This document shows, piece after piece, positions 45,524 to 54,606 of a stretch of 64,000 nt of DNA. Origin of the DNA: Coriobacteriaceae bacterium (GTDB taxonomy: Bacteria > Actinomycetota > Coriobacteriia > Coriobacteriales > Coriobacteriaceae); NCBI GenBank assembly GCA_902364645.1, contig CABJEP010000003.1, positions 62,001 to 126,000 on the forward strand, written 5' to 3'. The notes under the pieces are model-generated. The model was not told the DNA's origin. It was given only the letters and a program-made list of their open reading frames with translations, and searched no databases. Position numbers and translations under genes: made by a program. Every line of letters starts with the position of its first letter. The stretch's first letter is position 1.

Positions 45524-46786
45524 GTGCAAAATACGAAGCAAAAGCCGAGCACCAAGCAAAAGCTGACCATCGCGGCCATCTTTGGCGCCATGGGCCCCGG
45601 TCTTCTGGCGGCGCTTTCGGGCAATGACGCCGGCGGCATCGCCACGTATTCCAGCGCGGGCGCCAGCTATGGCTATAAGATGCTCTGGATGCTTCCCGTC
45701 ATGACCGTGCTGCTCATCGTGACGCAAGAGACCGCGGCGCGCTGCGGTTGCGTCACGGGCAAGGGCTTGGCCTCGCTCATCCGTGAGCGCTTTGGCGTGC
45801 GCAGGAGCGTGCTGGCCATGGCGGCGCTGCTGATCGCCAACACGGCCGTTACCATTTCGGAGTTCGCGGGCATCGCGAGTGGCCTTGCTCTGTTTGGCGT
45901 TCCGGCGAGCATCTCGGTGCCGCTCGTGGCGCTGCTGGTGTGGATGCTTACCATGTCGGGCAGCTTCCAGCGCATCGAGAAGATTTTGCTGCTGGTAAGC
46001 TGCGTGTTCGTGACCTACATCGTCGCCGCGTTTATGGCCGGCCCCAACTGGGGCGAGGTCGCGGTCGACTTGGTCGTCCCCAATATTCAGAACGATCCCA
46101 GCTACGTGTCGCTTGTGGTCGCAACAATTGGTACCACCATTGCACCGTGGATGATCTTCTTGGCTCAGAACAACGTGGTCGATAAGAATGCGGGCGAGGA
46201 CGACATCGCGCTGCAGCGTATTGATACCGTGAGCGGCTCGATTGCTGCTGATATCATTGCGGGCTTCATTATCATCACGACCGGTACGGTGCTGTTCCCG
46301 GCGGGTATTCAGATTAGCGATGCCGCCGATGCCGCCCGCGCGCTGGAGCCCATCGCGGGCCAGTGGTCCACGGTGCTGTTTGCCTCGGGCCTGGTCGCAG
46401 CGAGTTTTTTGGCTGCCTGCGTGCTGCCGGGCGTTACGTCGAGTGCCATCTGCGAGGCTTTTGGCTGGGAGCGCGGCGCCGATCGCAGCTGGGACGAGGC
46501 CCCGGTTTACCGCGGCATCATTACGGCCATCATCGGCATTTCTGCCGTGTTGGTGCTCATGCCTGGCGTCGATTTGTTCCAGATTATGATGACCTCGCAG
46601 GTCATCAACGGCGTGCTGCTGCCCGTAGTCCTGGTATTTCAGGTGGTTATCGCGGCGGATCGCCACATTATGGGCGCCAACCGCAACGGCCGCGTATGGA
46701 ACGTGCTCACGTGGGCGACTATCGGCGTGATTACGGTGCTGACGGTCGTCATGTTTGTGCTGCAAGCGATGGGCTACAGCGCTTAA
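45524..46786 (+). CDS. NRAMP-related (NRMT-type) magnesium transporter
   Basis: The 420-residue transporter, with about eleven helices, starts at GTG 45524 just after the MgtE-like stop. In helix 1 the classical DPGN motif is DAGG (SGNDAGGIATYSS): the Asp is kept and Asn is Gly. In helix 6 the MPH motif of manganese/iron transporters is APW (GTTIAPWMIFL), so the soft-metal ligand Met is lost. This pattern fits NRAMP-related magnesium transporters, characterised in Clostridium and Eggerthella lenta, and not Mn/Fe NRAMPs. Co-transcription with an MgtE-like gene and the structured leader support a Mg2+ role. Confidence 0.92.
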   Translation: MQNTKQKPSTKQKLTIAAIFGAMGPGLLAALSGNDAGGIATYSSAGASYGYKMLWMLPVMTVLLIVTQETAARCGCVTGKGLASLIRERFGVRRSVLAMAALLIANTAVTISEFAGIASGLALFGVPASISVPLVALLVWMLTMSGSFQRIEKILLLVSCVFVTYIVAAFMAGPNWGEVAVDLVVPNIQNDPSYVSLVVATIGTTIAPWMIFLAQNNVVDKNAGEDDIALQRIDTVSGSIAADIIAGFIIITTGTVLFPAGIQISDAADAARALEPIAGQWSTVLFASGLVAASFLAACVLPGVTSSAICEAFGWERGADRSWDEAPVYRGIITAIIGISAVLVLMPGVDLFQIMMTSQVINGVLLPVVLVFQVVIAADRHIMGANRNGRVWNVLTWATIGVITVLTVVMFVLQAMGYSA

Positions 46787-46804
46787 CGCCTACTTTTGCT
46801 TCCG

Positions 46805-46838
46805 AACAGGCCGCCGCCATGGGCTGCGGCCTGTTTTT
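46805..46838 (+). terminator. Rho-independent terminator of magnesium operon
   Basis: AACAGGCCGC pairs with GCGGCCTGTT over an 11-base loop and continues into TTT. Confidence 0.88.
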
Positions 46839-46868
46839 CGTCTGCTATAGGGCGTTAGTTATATGGCG

Positions 46869-47098
46869 GTGGGCAAAAAATGCTAAATATGAGTACTGTT
46901 GCTAAGTGAATAGCATTTACATTCAAAAAGATAATGAACATAACCTATAGTATGTTCATTAAAATTGGCTTCAATACGCCTTAAATCAGTCAGGTTGGCT
47001 GCTTTAGGGGGCTGTAGGGGTTGTCCGAACGTCAATTTGGGTGGTTTTGCCTGCTACTAAAATGGTAACAGTACTCATATTTGCCCTTTTTTGCCCAC
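46869..47098. mobile_element. AT-rich MITE-like element with 32-bp terminal inverted repeats
   Basis: Ends 46869-46900 and 47067-47098 are inverted repeats matching at 28 of 32 bases, both starting GTGGGCAAAAAA and containing AAATATGAGTACTGTT. The 230-bp body is far richer in A/T than its surroundings and contains a perfect 10-bp palindrome (AATGAACATA/TATGTTCATT, 46933-46960). No coding potential and no clear target duplication were found. From 47099 to 47330 nothing else stands out except the hairpin at 47270. Confidence 0.6.
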
Positions 47099-47269
47099 AG
47101 ACCTTTGAGGTCGCGGCGAAAAGGGCTTGTTTTGATTGTTTGGGGCAGGCGCGAGGCACGGAAACGATGTCTGGAGGGGCGGAGCGGCTTGGAATTCATC
47201 CGTAGAGGTCTCCATTGGCTGCGCCAGGAGTGCTTCCGGGTGCCGGTGCAAAAGGAGTGTCCCTAACTG

Positions 47270-47307
47270 CCGCAGGGGGCGTCGGCCGTGGCCGACGCCC
47301 CCTGCGG
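47270..47307. terminator. Perfect GC hairpin downstream of acyltransferase
   Basis: An 18-bp stem (CCGCAGGGGGCGTCGGCC and complement) has almost no loop. On the minus strand it lies 23 bases after the acyltransferase stop; no T-run follows. Confidence 0.6.
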
Positions 47308-47330
47308 GTGTACGCAGATTTTGCTGCGCG

Positions 47331-49547
47331 TTACTTGTCGGTGCCCAGCTTGTGTGGCTTGTAGGCGAGGGCATTGACGAGTGCGTCGGCGGCGGACTTG
47401 ACGGCTGCCGGCTGCGGATCGTTGACGTGGTCCTCGGGGTGCACGGGCAGGTCTTTCTTGACCGCATCGTGGATCAGGTTGAGGTATTCGGTCACGCCGG
47501 TGGCCGACAGGTGCGTGCCGTCGCCGTCGAACAGGTCGTTGCGGTTGGCGCTGTGCCCGTACCAGTCGATAACGCGTACATTCTTGTAGCGCGTGGCGGC
47601 GTTGGCGATGGCCTGGTTCGTGGACCCGACCCACGGCTGCGGGCTACGCGTGTTTACAAACACGACAATACGCTGCTCGCCGGCGTCGGCCATGATCGCG
47701 TCGACCTGGGCGTCCGTTACCAAACCGTTGGTGCCCAGGGCAAAGACCACGATCTTGCCGGCAAGGTTCTGCTGGATATAGCCCTCAAATGTCGCGCGGC
47801 CCGCATCAAACTGGCGGCCCTTTTCGGCATCGATATGGCTGTGCGGGAACACGCCGTCAAAGGAATCAACGGCGCGCAGCGACACGGAGTCACCGATCAT
47901 CAACAGGTCGTAGGAGCCATCGGGGAAGCCGTCGTTGTCCTTGTCGGTGTCATCGGCCGCCTGCTGGTCGGTGGGCGCGGTGTTTTTGGCTTCCTTGTTC
48001 AGGACTTCGGCGCCCTCGCCGCTCAGCGCAGACGTCTCGGGCACAAAAATCAGGCCGCCCAGCGCAACGACCAACACGACAGCACAGGCTGCGCAGACAG
48101 GGGCGTGTGCGCGTGCCCAGTTGGCGGGCGTGGTGGTGCCATCGCGGAATTCGGTGACGGTGCGGCCGAAGGCACCCTTCCTAAACGGCGTTTCGATAAA
48201 GCGATAGGAACACTCGGCTACGGCGACCACCACAAGTACCTGCAAGATGTACTGCCACCAGGGCGTATCGTTGATGTTGGCGACCGGGTTCATGAGCAAC
48301 AGCAGCGGATAGTGCCACAGGTAGATGCTGTACGAGCGCTTGCCAACCCACACGAGCGGCTCGGCGGACAGCACGCGGGCAACCATTCCCTGGGGCTGCA
48401 CGCAGGCCGCGATGACCATGAGCGTGAGGATGGAGCATAACAGCGTGCCGCCGCGATACTGGAACGCGGTGTAGCCGTTGGTGAGCGCGACCATGGCGGC
48501 AAGGCCAACCAGACCCACGACGCCCAACACATCGATGGATGCGGGCGAGGACCAAAAGCGCACGAGGGCGCTCGGCTGTACCGGGGCGGTCTCGGCTGCT
48601 TCGTCGGCCTTCTCGCCAGGCTTTCCCTCGGCGTTCTTGCCATGCTTGGCGGCGCCAGCCAGGCGATTGAGCCCCAAACGATGTGCGAGACGCACCGGCG
48701 CCAGGTCGCGATCGGGGATAAAGGCCATCCAGGCACCCAGCAGCAGCGAAAACACGCGGGTGTCGGTGCCGTAGTACACGCGGCTGGGGTCGGCGGCAGG
48801 GTTGTAAAGCACCATCATGGCGAGGGCAGATACCGCGGCAAGGCCCAGAACCACGCGGCGCGTGTTGGGCTTGCTCACATGCATGGATACCATGGCAAAC
48901 AGCAGCGGCGGCCAAATCAGGTAGAACTGTTCCTCGATGGCAAGCGACCAAAAGTGCGTGAGCGGCGAGGGGTCGCCCAGAGCATTGAAGTACGAGACGT
49001 TTTGGGCAATCTGCCACCAGTTGTTGAAGAACAGCAGCGACGGCAGGATGTCGGGGCGCATCTTGGTGAGCATCACGTGGTTAAAGATGGTGCACAGCGC
49101 GCAGGTCACGAACACTACCGTTACCACGGCGGGGACCAGGCGACGGATGCGGCGAATCCAGAAGCTCTTAAGGTCGATACGGCCGGTCTTAGCGACTTCG
49201 TTGAGCAGCAAGCGCGTGATCAGATAGCCCGAAAGCACAAAGAAGATCGTGACGCCAAGCAGGCCGCCCTGAGCCCACGTGAGGTTGAGGTGATAGAGCA
49301 CCACTGCGACGACGGCAAGCGTGCGCAGGCCGTCAAGGGCAGGGATGTAGCGGGACTTGGGGCGAGCAGGCGTCTGCTCCGCGGCGGGAGTGTTGGCGCG
49401 GCCCGCGTTGTTGGCAGAAGCGCGATGGGGGCTCGCGGTGCGTCGCGGCTCGTTGGCACGGCGTTCGCCCTTCACGCGTTCGTGCGGCGCCGGCTCGTTG
49501 CCCGTGCGGCGTCGACCGCGCGAGCCCGATTGCGAGAATTGTTCCAT
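47331..49547 (-). CDS. OatA-type membrane acyltransferase with SGNH domain
   Basis: The 738-residue protein has a polar N-terminus (1-65), then an acyltransferase-3 membrane domain with about eleven helices (70-475, with PALDGLRTLAVVAVVLYH, FFVLSGYLITRLL and HFWSLAIEEQFYLIWP). A roughly 65-residue linker leads to an extracytoplasmic SGNH esterase-like domain (about 545-710) with GDSVSLRA, GTNGLV and the catalytic Asp-His in DGTHLS. This architecture is that of peptidoglycan O-acetyltransferase OatA, which protects against lysozyme, though other cell-envelope glycans are possible. It is monocistronic, on the minus strand. Confidence 0.93.
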   Translation of the reverse strand: MEQFSQSGSRGRRRTGNEPAPHERVKGERRANEPRRTASPHRASANNAGRANTPAAEQTPARPKSRYIPALDGLRTLAVVAVVLYHLNLTWAQGGLLGVTIFFVLSGYLITRLLLNEVAKTGRIDLKSFWIRRIRRLVPAVVTVVFVTCALCTIFNHVMLTKMRPDILPSLLFFNNWWQIAQNVSYFNALGDPSPLTHFWSLAIEEQFYLIWPPLLFAMVSMHVSKPNTRRVVLGLAAVSALAMMVLYNPAADPSRVYYGTDTRVFSLLLGAWMAFIPDRDLAPVRLAHRLGLNRLAGAAKHGKNAEGKPGEKADEAAETAPVQPSALVRFWSSPASIDVLGVVGLVGLAAMVALTNGYTAFQYRGGTLLCSILTLMVIAACVQPQGMVARVLSAEPLVWVGKRSYSIYLWHYPLLLLMNPVANINDTPWWQYILQVLVVVAVAECSYRFIETPFRKGAFGRTVTEFRDGTTTPANWARAHAPVCAACAVVLVVALGGLIFVPETSALSGEGAEVLNKEAKNTAPTDQQAADDTDKDNDGFPDGSYDLLMIGDSVSLRAVDSFDGVFPHSHIDAEKGRQFDAGRATFEGYIQQNLAGKIVVFALGTNGLVTDAQVDAIMADAGEQRIVVFVNTRSPQPWVGSTNQAIANAATRYKNVRVIDWYGHSANRNDLFDGDGTHLSATGVTEYLNLIHDAVKKDLPVHPEDHVNDPQPAAVKSAADALVNALAYKPHKLGTDK

Positions 49548-49734
49548 AAAACATCATCCAATGACGAGAATAATCAGCACGTATTCATTGTAGCTGCCTG
49601 CCCCTGTGAATGCTTGCTGCTGGCGTAAGCTCAAGCGCGCGTCCACATCAAAGTGGACTAAAGTTATAGGGGGTGCGAGAGTGCACAATCGTTGGTCGAC
49701 GGTGGGCGCAAAGCCTGAAGACGAGGAGGTTTCC

Positions 49735-50730
49735 ATGGCGGATCACAGCATCGTTGCGGTGTTCGGCAGCATGAACATGGACCTTTCGGTGGCGTGCGAG
49801 CGCATGCCGCGTGCGGGCGAGACAGTCGGTGGCAGCGGTTTTATCACCAACGCTGGTGGCAAGGGCGCTAACCAGGCCGTCGCCGCTGCGCGCATGGGTG
49901 CGCGCACATGCATGATCGGCGCTGTTGGGCGCGATACCTTTGGCGATGCGCTCGTGGCAGGGCTCCAGGATGCCGGCGTGGGCGTTGAGTTCGTGGCGCG
50001 TCGCGATGACGTGGAGACCGGTACCGCGACTATCATTCGCTGCGAGAGCGACAACCGCATCGTGCTGTCGCCGGGCGCCAACCATGCGCTTGCGGGCGAG
50101 GACGTTGCCCGCGCACTGAGGCGCTTGGTGGCCGACGAGCTCGACGGCGATGCCAGCGAGATTGCCCCGGCTGCTGGCGGCGTCTTTATCGCCCAGGGCG
50201 AATGTGACCTTGCGGCGACGGCCGGGGCGCTTGCTTGCGCTCACGAGCTGGGGTTCTATACGGTCTTTAACCCTGCGCCCGCCTGCGATTTGCCGGCAGG
50301 AGCGTGGCCTGCGGTCGACTTGGTCTGCCCCAACGAGACCGAGTGCCAGATGCTGACGGGCATTCTGCCCACAGATGATGCGAGCTGCGTCGCCGCGCTC
50401 AATGCGCTGCTCGACAAGGGCGCCGGCGCCGCGGTCATCACGCTGGGCGGCGCCGGCTCGGTTACGCTCGGCGATGGCGGTGAGCCGCTGCGCATGCCGG
50501 CGCTTTCGAGCGCGGTGGTCGATACGACGGCCGCGGGCGATACGTTTATTGGTGCGCTTGCTGCAGCTCGTCTGGAGGGTCTGCCGCTCTTTGAGTGCAT
50601 GGCCGCGGGTGCTCGCGCCTCGGCGGTGACGGTATCGCGCCTGGGCGCTCAGCAATCAATTCCCACGCGTACGGAAGTCGAGCACAAGTTTGGTTTAGAC
50701 GGTTTGGATGTAGACGGAGAAGCGGAGTAG
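49735..50730 (+). CDS. rbsK: Ribokinase (PfkB family)
   Basis: The 331-residue kinase starts at ATG 49735 with GAGGAGG just upstream; the longer in-frame extension is not family-like. It has the ribokinase N-terminal sugar-binding motif GSMNMDLSV and GGKGANQAVAAARMGA, and the PfkB signature DTTAAGDTFIGAL with catalytic Asp. The closing region ASAVTVSRLGAQQSIPT is typical of RbsK. It phosphorylates ribose to ribose-5-phosphate. The nucleoside hydrolase gene follows after four bases, which fits ribose salvage from nucleosides. Confidence 0.92.
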   Translation: MADHSIVAVFGSMNMDLSVACERMPRAGETVGGSGFITNAGGKGANQAVAAARMGARTCMIGAVGRDTFGDALVAGLQDAGVGVEFVARRDDVETGTATIIRCESDNRIVLSPGANHALAGEDVARALRRLVADELDGDASEIAPAAGGVFIAQGECDLAATAGALACAHELGFYTVFNPAPACDLPAGAWPAVDLVCPNETECQMLTGILPTDDASCVAALNALLDKGAGAAVITLGGAGSVTLGDGGEPLRMPALSSAVVDTTAAGDTFIGALAAARLEGLPLFECMAAGARASAVTVSRLGAQQSIPTRTEVEHKFGLDGLDVDGEAE

Positions 50731-50734
50731 AACA

Positions 50735-51709
50735 ATGGCAACCAAGAAGCTGATCCTTGATCTGGATATGGGTGTGGATGATGCGATGGCGCTCGCCTAT
50801 GCCATCGCAAGCCCCGAGGTGGAGCTCGTCGGCATCACCACGTGCTTTGGTAACGTGCGCGTCGAGCAGTCGGCGCACAACTGCTTGGCGGTGCTCGACC
50901 TGTTGGGTCGTCCCGAGGTGCCGGTGTACCTGGGCGCCGATCGTCCCATGAAGGCGACCGAACCCTACACGCCGCCGGCGTCCACCACGCTTATCCACGG
51001 CAAGAACGGTATTGGCGGCGCAAGCGTGCCCGCCTCGCCGTACGAGCCAGTGGGCGCGACGTCGGCCGATGGCAATGCGGCGGTCGATTACCTGATTGAT
51101 GCCGCGCGTACCTATGGTCCCGATCTGGTCTACGTTGCGACCGGCCCGCTCACCAATCTGGCGCTTGCCCTGGAGCGCGATGCGGCGGCGATGATGTCCA
51201 TCGGCCGCGTGGTCGTGATGGGCGGTGCGCTTACCGTGCCCGGCAACGTGAGCGCGGGCGCCGAGGCCAACATGGCGGGCGACCCCGAGGCTGCCGACGC
51301 CGTGTTGCGCTCGGGCCGCAAGCTCACCATGGTGGGCTTGGATGTGACGCACCGCGTGGTGCTCACACGTCGCGACGTTGCCGGCTGGACGGGCTCGGGC
51401 ACTATGGCTGGCTGCGCGTTTGCGAGCATGGTCGAGCACTATATCGGTTCGTACGAAATGAACGCGCCCTACCTGGGCGGCTGCGCGCTGCACGATCCGC
51501 TGGCGGTTGCCGTGGCGATTGATCCCACGCTCGTGGGTGCGCTCGGCTGCAATCTTCGTGTCGACCTGCTGGGCGAGTACCGCGGCCGCACTATCTGTGA
51601 CGAGCACCGTCTGTCCGATCCGGATAAGAGCGCGCTCGTGGCGCTCACCGTGGACGCCCCGCGCTTCCTGTCCGAGTTCAAGGCCCGTATGGCTCGTGTC
51701 CTGGGCTAA
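50735..51709 (+). CDS. Inosine-uridine-type nucleoside hydrolase
   Basis: The 324-residue protein of the IUNH family keeps the calcium-binding Asp cluster (D9, D11, D15, D16) in the form DLDMGVDDAMA. It also has the GPLTNLALALER, GNVSAGAEANMAGDPEAADAVL and ALHDPLAVAVAI (catalytic His-Asp) motifs. It hydrolyses ribonucleosides to base and ribose. The Met in place of the usual Pro of DTDPG is a minor variation. It is paired with ribokinase in one transcript that ends at the terminator 51723-51758. Confidence 0.92.
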   Translation: MATKKLILDLDMGVDDAMALAYAIASPEVELVGITTCFGNVRVEQSAHNCLAVLDLLGRPEVPVYLGADRPMKATEPYTPPASTTLIHGKNGIGGASVPASPYEPVGATSADGNAAVDYLIDAARTYGPDLVYVATGPLTNLALALERDAAAMMSIGRVVVMGGALTVPGNVSAGAEANMAGDPEAADAVLRSGRKLTMVGLDVTHRVVLTRRDVAGWTGSGTMAGCAFASMVEHYIGSYEMNAPYLGGCALHDPLAVAVAIDPTLVGALGCNLRVDLLGEYRGRTICDEHRLSDPDKSALVALTVDAPRFLSEFKARMARVLG

Positions 51710-51722
51710 ATGATTTTCACGC

Positions 51723-51758
51723 CCCGTCCCATGTAGTCAATTTGGGACGGGCTTTTTT
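51723..51758 (+). terminator. Terminator containing GGGACGGG repeat
   Basis: CCCGTCCCA pairs with TGGGACGGG and is followed by CTTTTTT. The segment GTAGTCAATTTGGGACGGG recurs, inverted, ahead of luxS (58144-58176). Confidence 0.88.
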
Positions 51759-51806
51759 AGCTACCGAGTAAATACGCCCGTTGGGGGAATAGTCGCGTCG
51801 CTTCGC

Positions 51807-51853
51807 TTGACAACAGGCTAAACTAGCTATTAAACATTTACTATTCTGTTTAG
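51807..51853 (+). promoter_or_regulatory. LacI-family gene promoter and putative self-operator
   Basis: TTGACA (51807-51812) is followed, 15 bases on, by TATTAA (51828-51833). Directly after lies AAACATTTAC...CTGTTTAG (51832-51853), which resembles the paired CTGTTTACT motifs in front of the sugar operon at 53135-53184. Confidence 0.5.
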
Positions 51854-51935
51854 ATTGAATTTGCGGTCGTTTAGTTGTCGAGTCACGGGGCGGTCAGGCC
51901 ACGATGCTCCGCCACGACCGTTGCTAGGGGGAACA

Positions 51936-52946
51936 ATGGCCAAAGCAAGTGTTCGCGAGATCAGCCGCATCACCGGTTTTTCGCCCGCAACCGTGTCCAA
52001 CGCGCTCAACCGCAAGCGCAGCGTGAGCGAGGAGACCGCCAAAGTCATCCTGGAGTGCGCGCAGTCGCTCGGCTATCAGCAGTCGACGCAGCTCGAGAGC
52101 ATCCAGTTTGTGCTCGCGCGCAAGACGGGCGCCATCCTGGACGAGAGCACCTTCCACCCCGCGGTCATCGAGGGCGTGGAGCGCCAGGCGCGTCGCCACG
52201 GCATGAGCACGAGCTTTGTCTCGCTCGACTTTAGCGACCTAGACGCCGTGCGTCCGCAGGTCGAGGGCCTGATTGCCGATCCGGCCGCCGCTATTGTACT
52301 AATGGGTACGGAGTTGGGCGAGGAGGACTACGCCCTGTTCGCTAACGCCGCCGCCCACCTGATTGTGCTCGATGGCTGGAGCGACCGCCAGTACTTTGAT
52401 GCCGTGGTCATTGCCAATACCGATTCGGTGCTGCGTGCCGTGGACTACCTTATCGAGAAAGGTCACAAGCAAATCGGCTATCTGGCGGGCGACCTTCGTA
52501 TCCGCAACTTTAAGGACCGCGAGCGCGGCTATCGCCAAGCGCTTGAGGATGCGGACCTCGAGGCCAATCCGGCATGGCGCGTCACGCTGGGCACCACGCT
52601 CGAGGGCGCTTATCGCGACATGGGCGCGTGGCTCGACAATGCCTCGCACGACGACCTGCCGACGGCTTTCTTTGCCGAGAACGACGTGCTCGCCGTGGGT
52701 GCCATGCGCGCGTTCAACGAGCACGGCATTTGCGTGCCCGAGGATGTCTCGATCATCGGCTTTGACGACCTATCTCTGGGCGCCTTCTCCAACCCGCCAC
52801 TCACCACGGTGCATGTTCCCAAACACGAGGTGGGCGAGATCGCGGTGCGCCGTCTGGTGGGTAACATCCGCAATCCCAAGAGCTATACCTGCAAAACGGC
52901 CGTGTCGACCTATTTTGTCGAGCGCCAGAGCGTGCGCGAAATCTAG
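51936..52946 (+). CDS. LacI-family transcriptional regulator of sugar cluster
   Basis: The 336-residue regulator starts at ATG 51936 with GGGGG upstream. Residues 2-55 form the LacI HTH and hinge (ASVREISRITGFSPATVSNALN... VILECAQSLGY). Residues 60-336 form a periplasmic-binding-protein-like sensor with DYLIEKGHKQIGYLAGD, TAFFAENDVLAVGAM and the closing GFDDLSLGAFSNPPLTTV. It stands 257 bases ahead of the isomerase/transketolase genes and ends in its own terminator, so it is transcribed separately and probably represses that operon until its sugar binds. Confidence 0.93.
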   Translation: MAKASVREISRITGFSPATVSNALNRKRSVSEETAKVILECAQSLGYQQSTQLESIQFVLARKTGAILDESTFHPAVIEGVERQARRHGMSTSFVSLDFSDLDAVRPQVEGLIADPAAAIVLMGTELGEEDYALFANAAAHLIVLDGWSDRQYFDAVVIANTDSVLRAVDYLIEKGHKQIGYLAGDLRIRNFKDRERGYRQALEDADLEANPAWRVTLGTTLEGAYRDMGAWLDNASHDDLPTAFFAENDVLAVGAMRAFNEHGICVPEDVSIIGFDDLSLGAFSNPPLTTVHVPKHEVGEIAVRRLVGNIRNPKSYTCKTAVSTYFVERQSVREI

Positions 52947-53010
52947 GCGGAGACGGCATTGCCTGCAGCGTGCCAAAGCTCGCTAGGGCAGTTAACATAG
53001 TGCCATTCAG

Positions 53011-53037
53011 AAGAGGATCCTTCGGGGTCCTCTTTTT
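53011..53037 (+). terminator. Rho-independent terminator after LacI gene
   Basis: AAGAGGATCC-TTCG-GGGTCCTCTT is a tetraloop hairpin followed by TTT. Confidence 0.88.
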
Positions 53038-53134
53038 GTTTCCGTTGTATGTTCAGTTTGTTTACATACCGTTTAGGCTGATTTCTCTACCGTCTACGGG
53101 TATTTCGCGCTAAACTTCTAAACAAAAGAGTAAA

Positions 53135-53184
53135 ACATTTAGTAAACAGAACAAAACGAAACACACATCTGTTTACTGAACATG
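53135..53184 (+). promoter_or_regulatory. Paired CTGTTTACTnAA operators before sugar operon
   Basis: ACATTTAGTAAACAG (53135-53149) read in reverse is CTGTTTACTAAATGT, and CTGTTTACTGAACATG stands at 53169-53184. The two half-sites face each other and nearly match. A further GTTTACATA element is near 53060. They are probably targets of the LacI-type regulator, just upstream of ATG 53204. Confidence 0.5.
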
Positions 53185-53203
53185 TGATTAGGGGAGGACG
53201 TAC

Positions 53204-54604
53204 ATGGATAAGATCAAGCTCGGCTTTGTACCCACGCGCCGCAGTATCTTTAGCGCGCCGGACGCGATCAAGTATCGCGGCCTTACGGCTGATCGCCTGC
53301 GCGAGATCGGCGTCGAGATCGTGGATATCGACGACATCAACGACGAGGGCCTGCTGTTCGACGACAGCCATATCGCGCCTATCGTCGAGAAGTTCCGCGC
53401 CGAGGGCGTCGACGGCATCATGCTCTGCCACGCCAACTTCGGTACCGAGTATGTTTGCGCCCGCCTTGCCCGCGAGCTCGGCCTGCCCGTGCTGCTGTGG
53501 GGTCCGCGTGACGAGCGCCCCGAGCCCGACGGCACCCGTCTGCGCGATAGCCAGTGCGGCCTGTTCGCCACCGGCAAGGTCCTGCGCCGCTTCCAGGTTC
53601 CCTTCACCTACATGACCAACTGCCGTCTGACCGATCCCGAGTTCGAGCGCGGCGTCTGGGACTTTTTGGCCGTGTGCAACGTGGTCAAGACCTTCAAGCA
53701 CACCCGCATCCTGCAGATGGCCACCCGTCCGTTCGATTTCTGGTCGACCATGTGCAACGAGGGCGAGCTGCTCGAGAAGTTCAACATCCAGCTTTCGCCC
53801 ATCCCCATGACCGAGCTTGTCCAGGCCGTGCGCGACGCCCAGGCTGACGAGCAGGCCATGGCAGCCATGCTCGCCCACATTGGTGACAGCTTTGAGATCT
53901 GCATCCCCGAGGACAAGGTTCCTGCGGTCGCAGGACTCGCCATTGCCATGAAGCGCCTGGTCGAGAAGTACGGCTGCAACGCCGGCGCCATCCAGTGCTG
54001 GAACGCCCTGCAGGACGAGCTGGGCATTATGCCCTGCGCCGCCAACGCCATCCTCAACGAGATGGGTATCCCCGTCGTGTGCGAGACCGATATCCACGGC
54101 GCCATCACCGCGCTGATGGTCGAGGCGGCCGACCTGGGCCGTCACCGCGGCATGTTCGCCGACTGGACCGTGCGCCATCCCGATAACGAGAACGGCGAGC
54201 TGCTGCAGCACTGCGGCCCCTGGCCCTGCAGCTGTGCGGCCGTCAAGCCTAAGCTCACCTACCCGCTGGCCTTCGATCACCCCGGCGCGCTGACGGCCGA
54301 GGCCAAGCACGGCGACCTCACCCTTGCCCGCTTTGACGGCGACAACGGCGAGTACTCGCTGCTGCTGGGCAACGCCCGCGGCATCGACGGCCCGGCCGGC
54401 ATGGGCACCTACCTGTGGGTCGAGGTCGACAACCTCAAGCGCCTCGAGGCCAAGATCGTCGAGGGTCCCTACATCCACCACTGCGTCGCCATTCACGCCA
54501 ACGTGGTGCCGGTGCTCTACGAGGCGTGCAAGTACATCGGCATTGTCCCCGACCTGTACGACCCCATCGAAGAAGACGTCAAAGCTTACCTGCGAGGAGA
54601 GTAG
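53204..54604 (+). CDS. L-fucose/L-arabinose isomerase-like sugar isomerase
   Basis: The 466-residue enzyme of the fucose/arabinose isomerase fold has the metal-site Glu in VVCETDIHGAIT, Asp in the preceding region and a C-terminal His pair (YIHHCVAIHAN). It is shorter than FucI (about 590) and lacks the usual FucI N-terminal domains, so its substrate probably differs from fucose. It is followed after two bases by the split transketolase genes and a FGGY kinase, but by no aldolase. It presumably makes a ketose that is phosphorylated and then cleaved by transketolase. GGGGAGG lies before ATG. Confidence 0.88.
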   Translation: MDKIKLGFVPTRRSIFSAPDAIKYRGLTADRLREIGVEIVDIDDINDEGLLFDDSHIAPIVEKFRAEGVDGIMLCHANFGTEYVCARLARELGLPVLLWGPRDERPEPDGTRLRDSQCGLFATGKVLRRFQVPFTYMTNCRLTDPEFERGVWDFLAVCNVVKTFKHTRILQMATRPFDFWSTMCNEGELLEKFNIQLSPIPMTELVQAVRDAQADEQAMAAMLAHIGDSFEICIPEDKVPAVAGLAIAMKRLVEKYGCNAGAIQCWNALQDELGIMPCAANAILNEMGIPVVCETDIHGAITALMVEAADLGRHRGMFADWTVRHPDNENGELLQHCGPWPCSCAAVKPKLTYPLAFDHPGALTAEAKHGDLTLARFDGDNGEYSLLLGNARGIDGPAGMGTYLWVEVDNLKRLEAKIVEGPYIHHCVAIHANVVPVLYEACKYIGIVPDLYDPIEEDVKAYLRGE

Positions 54605-54606
54605 AA

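Noticed and set aside
47136..48440. A 434-codon plus-strand frame overlapping the acyltransferase gene
   Set aside because: The minus strand encodes a complete acyltransferase/SGNH protein with catalytic motifs; the plus frame has none.
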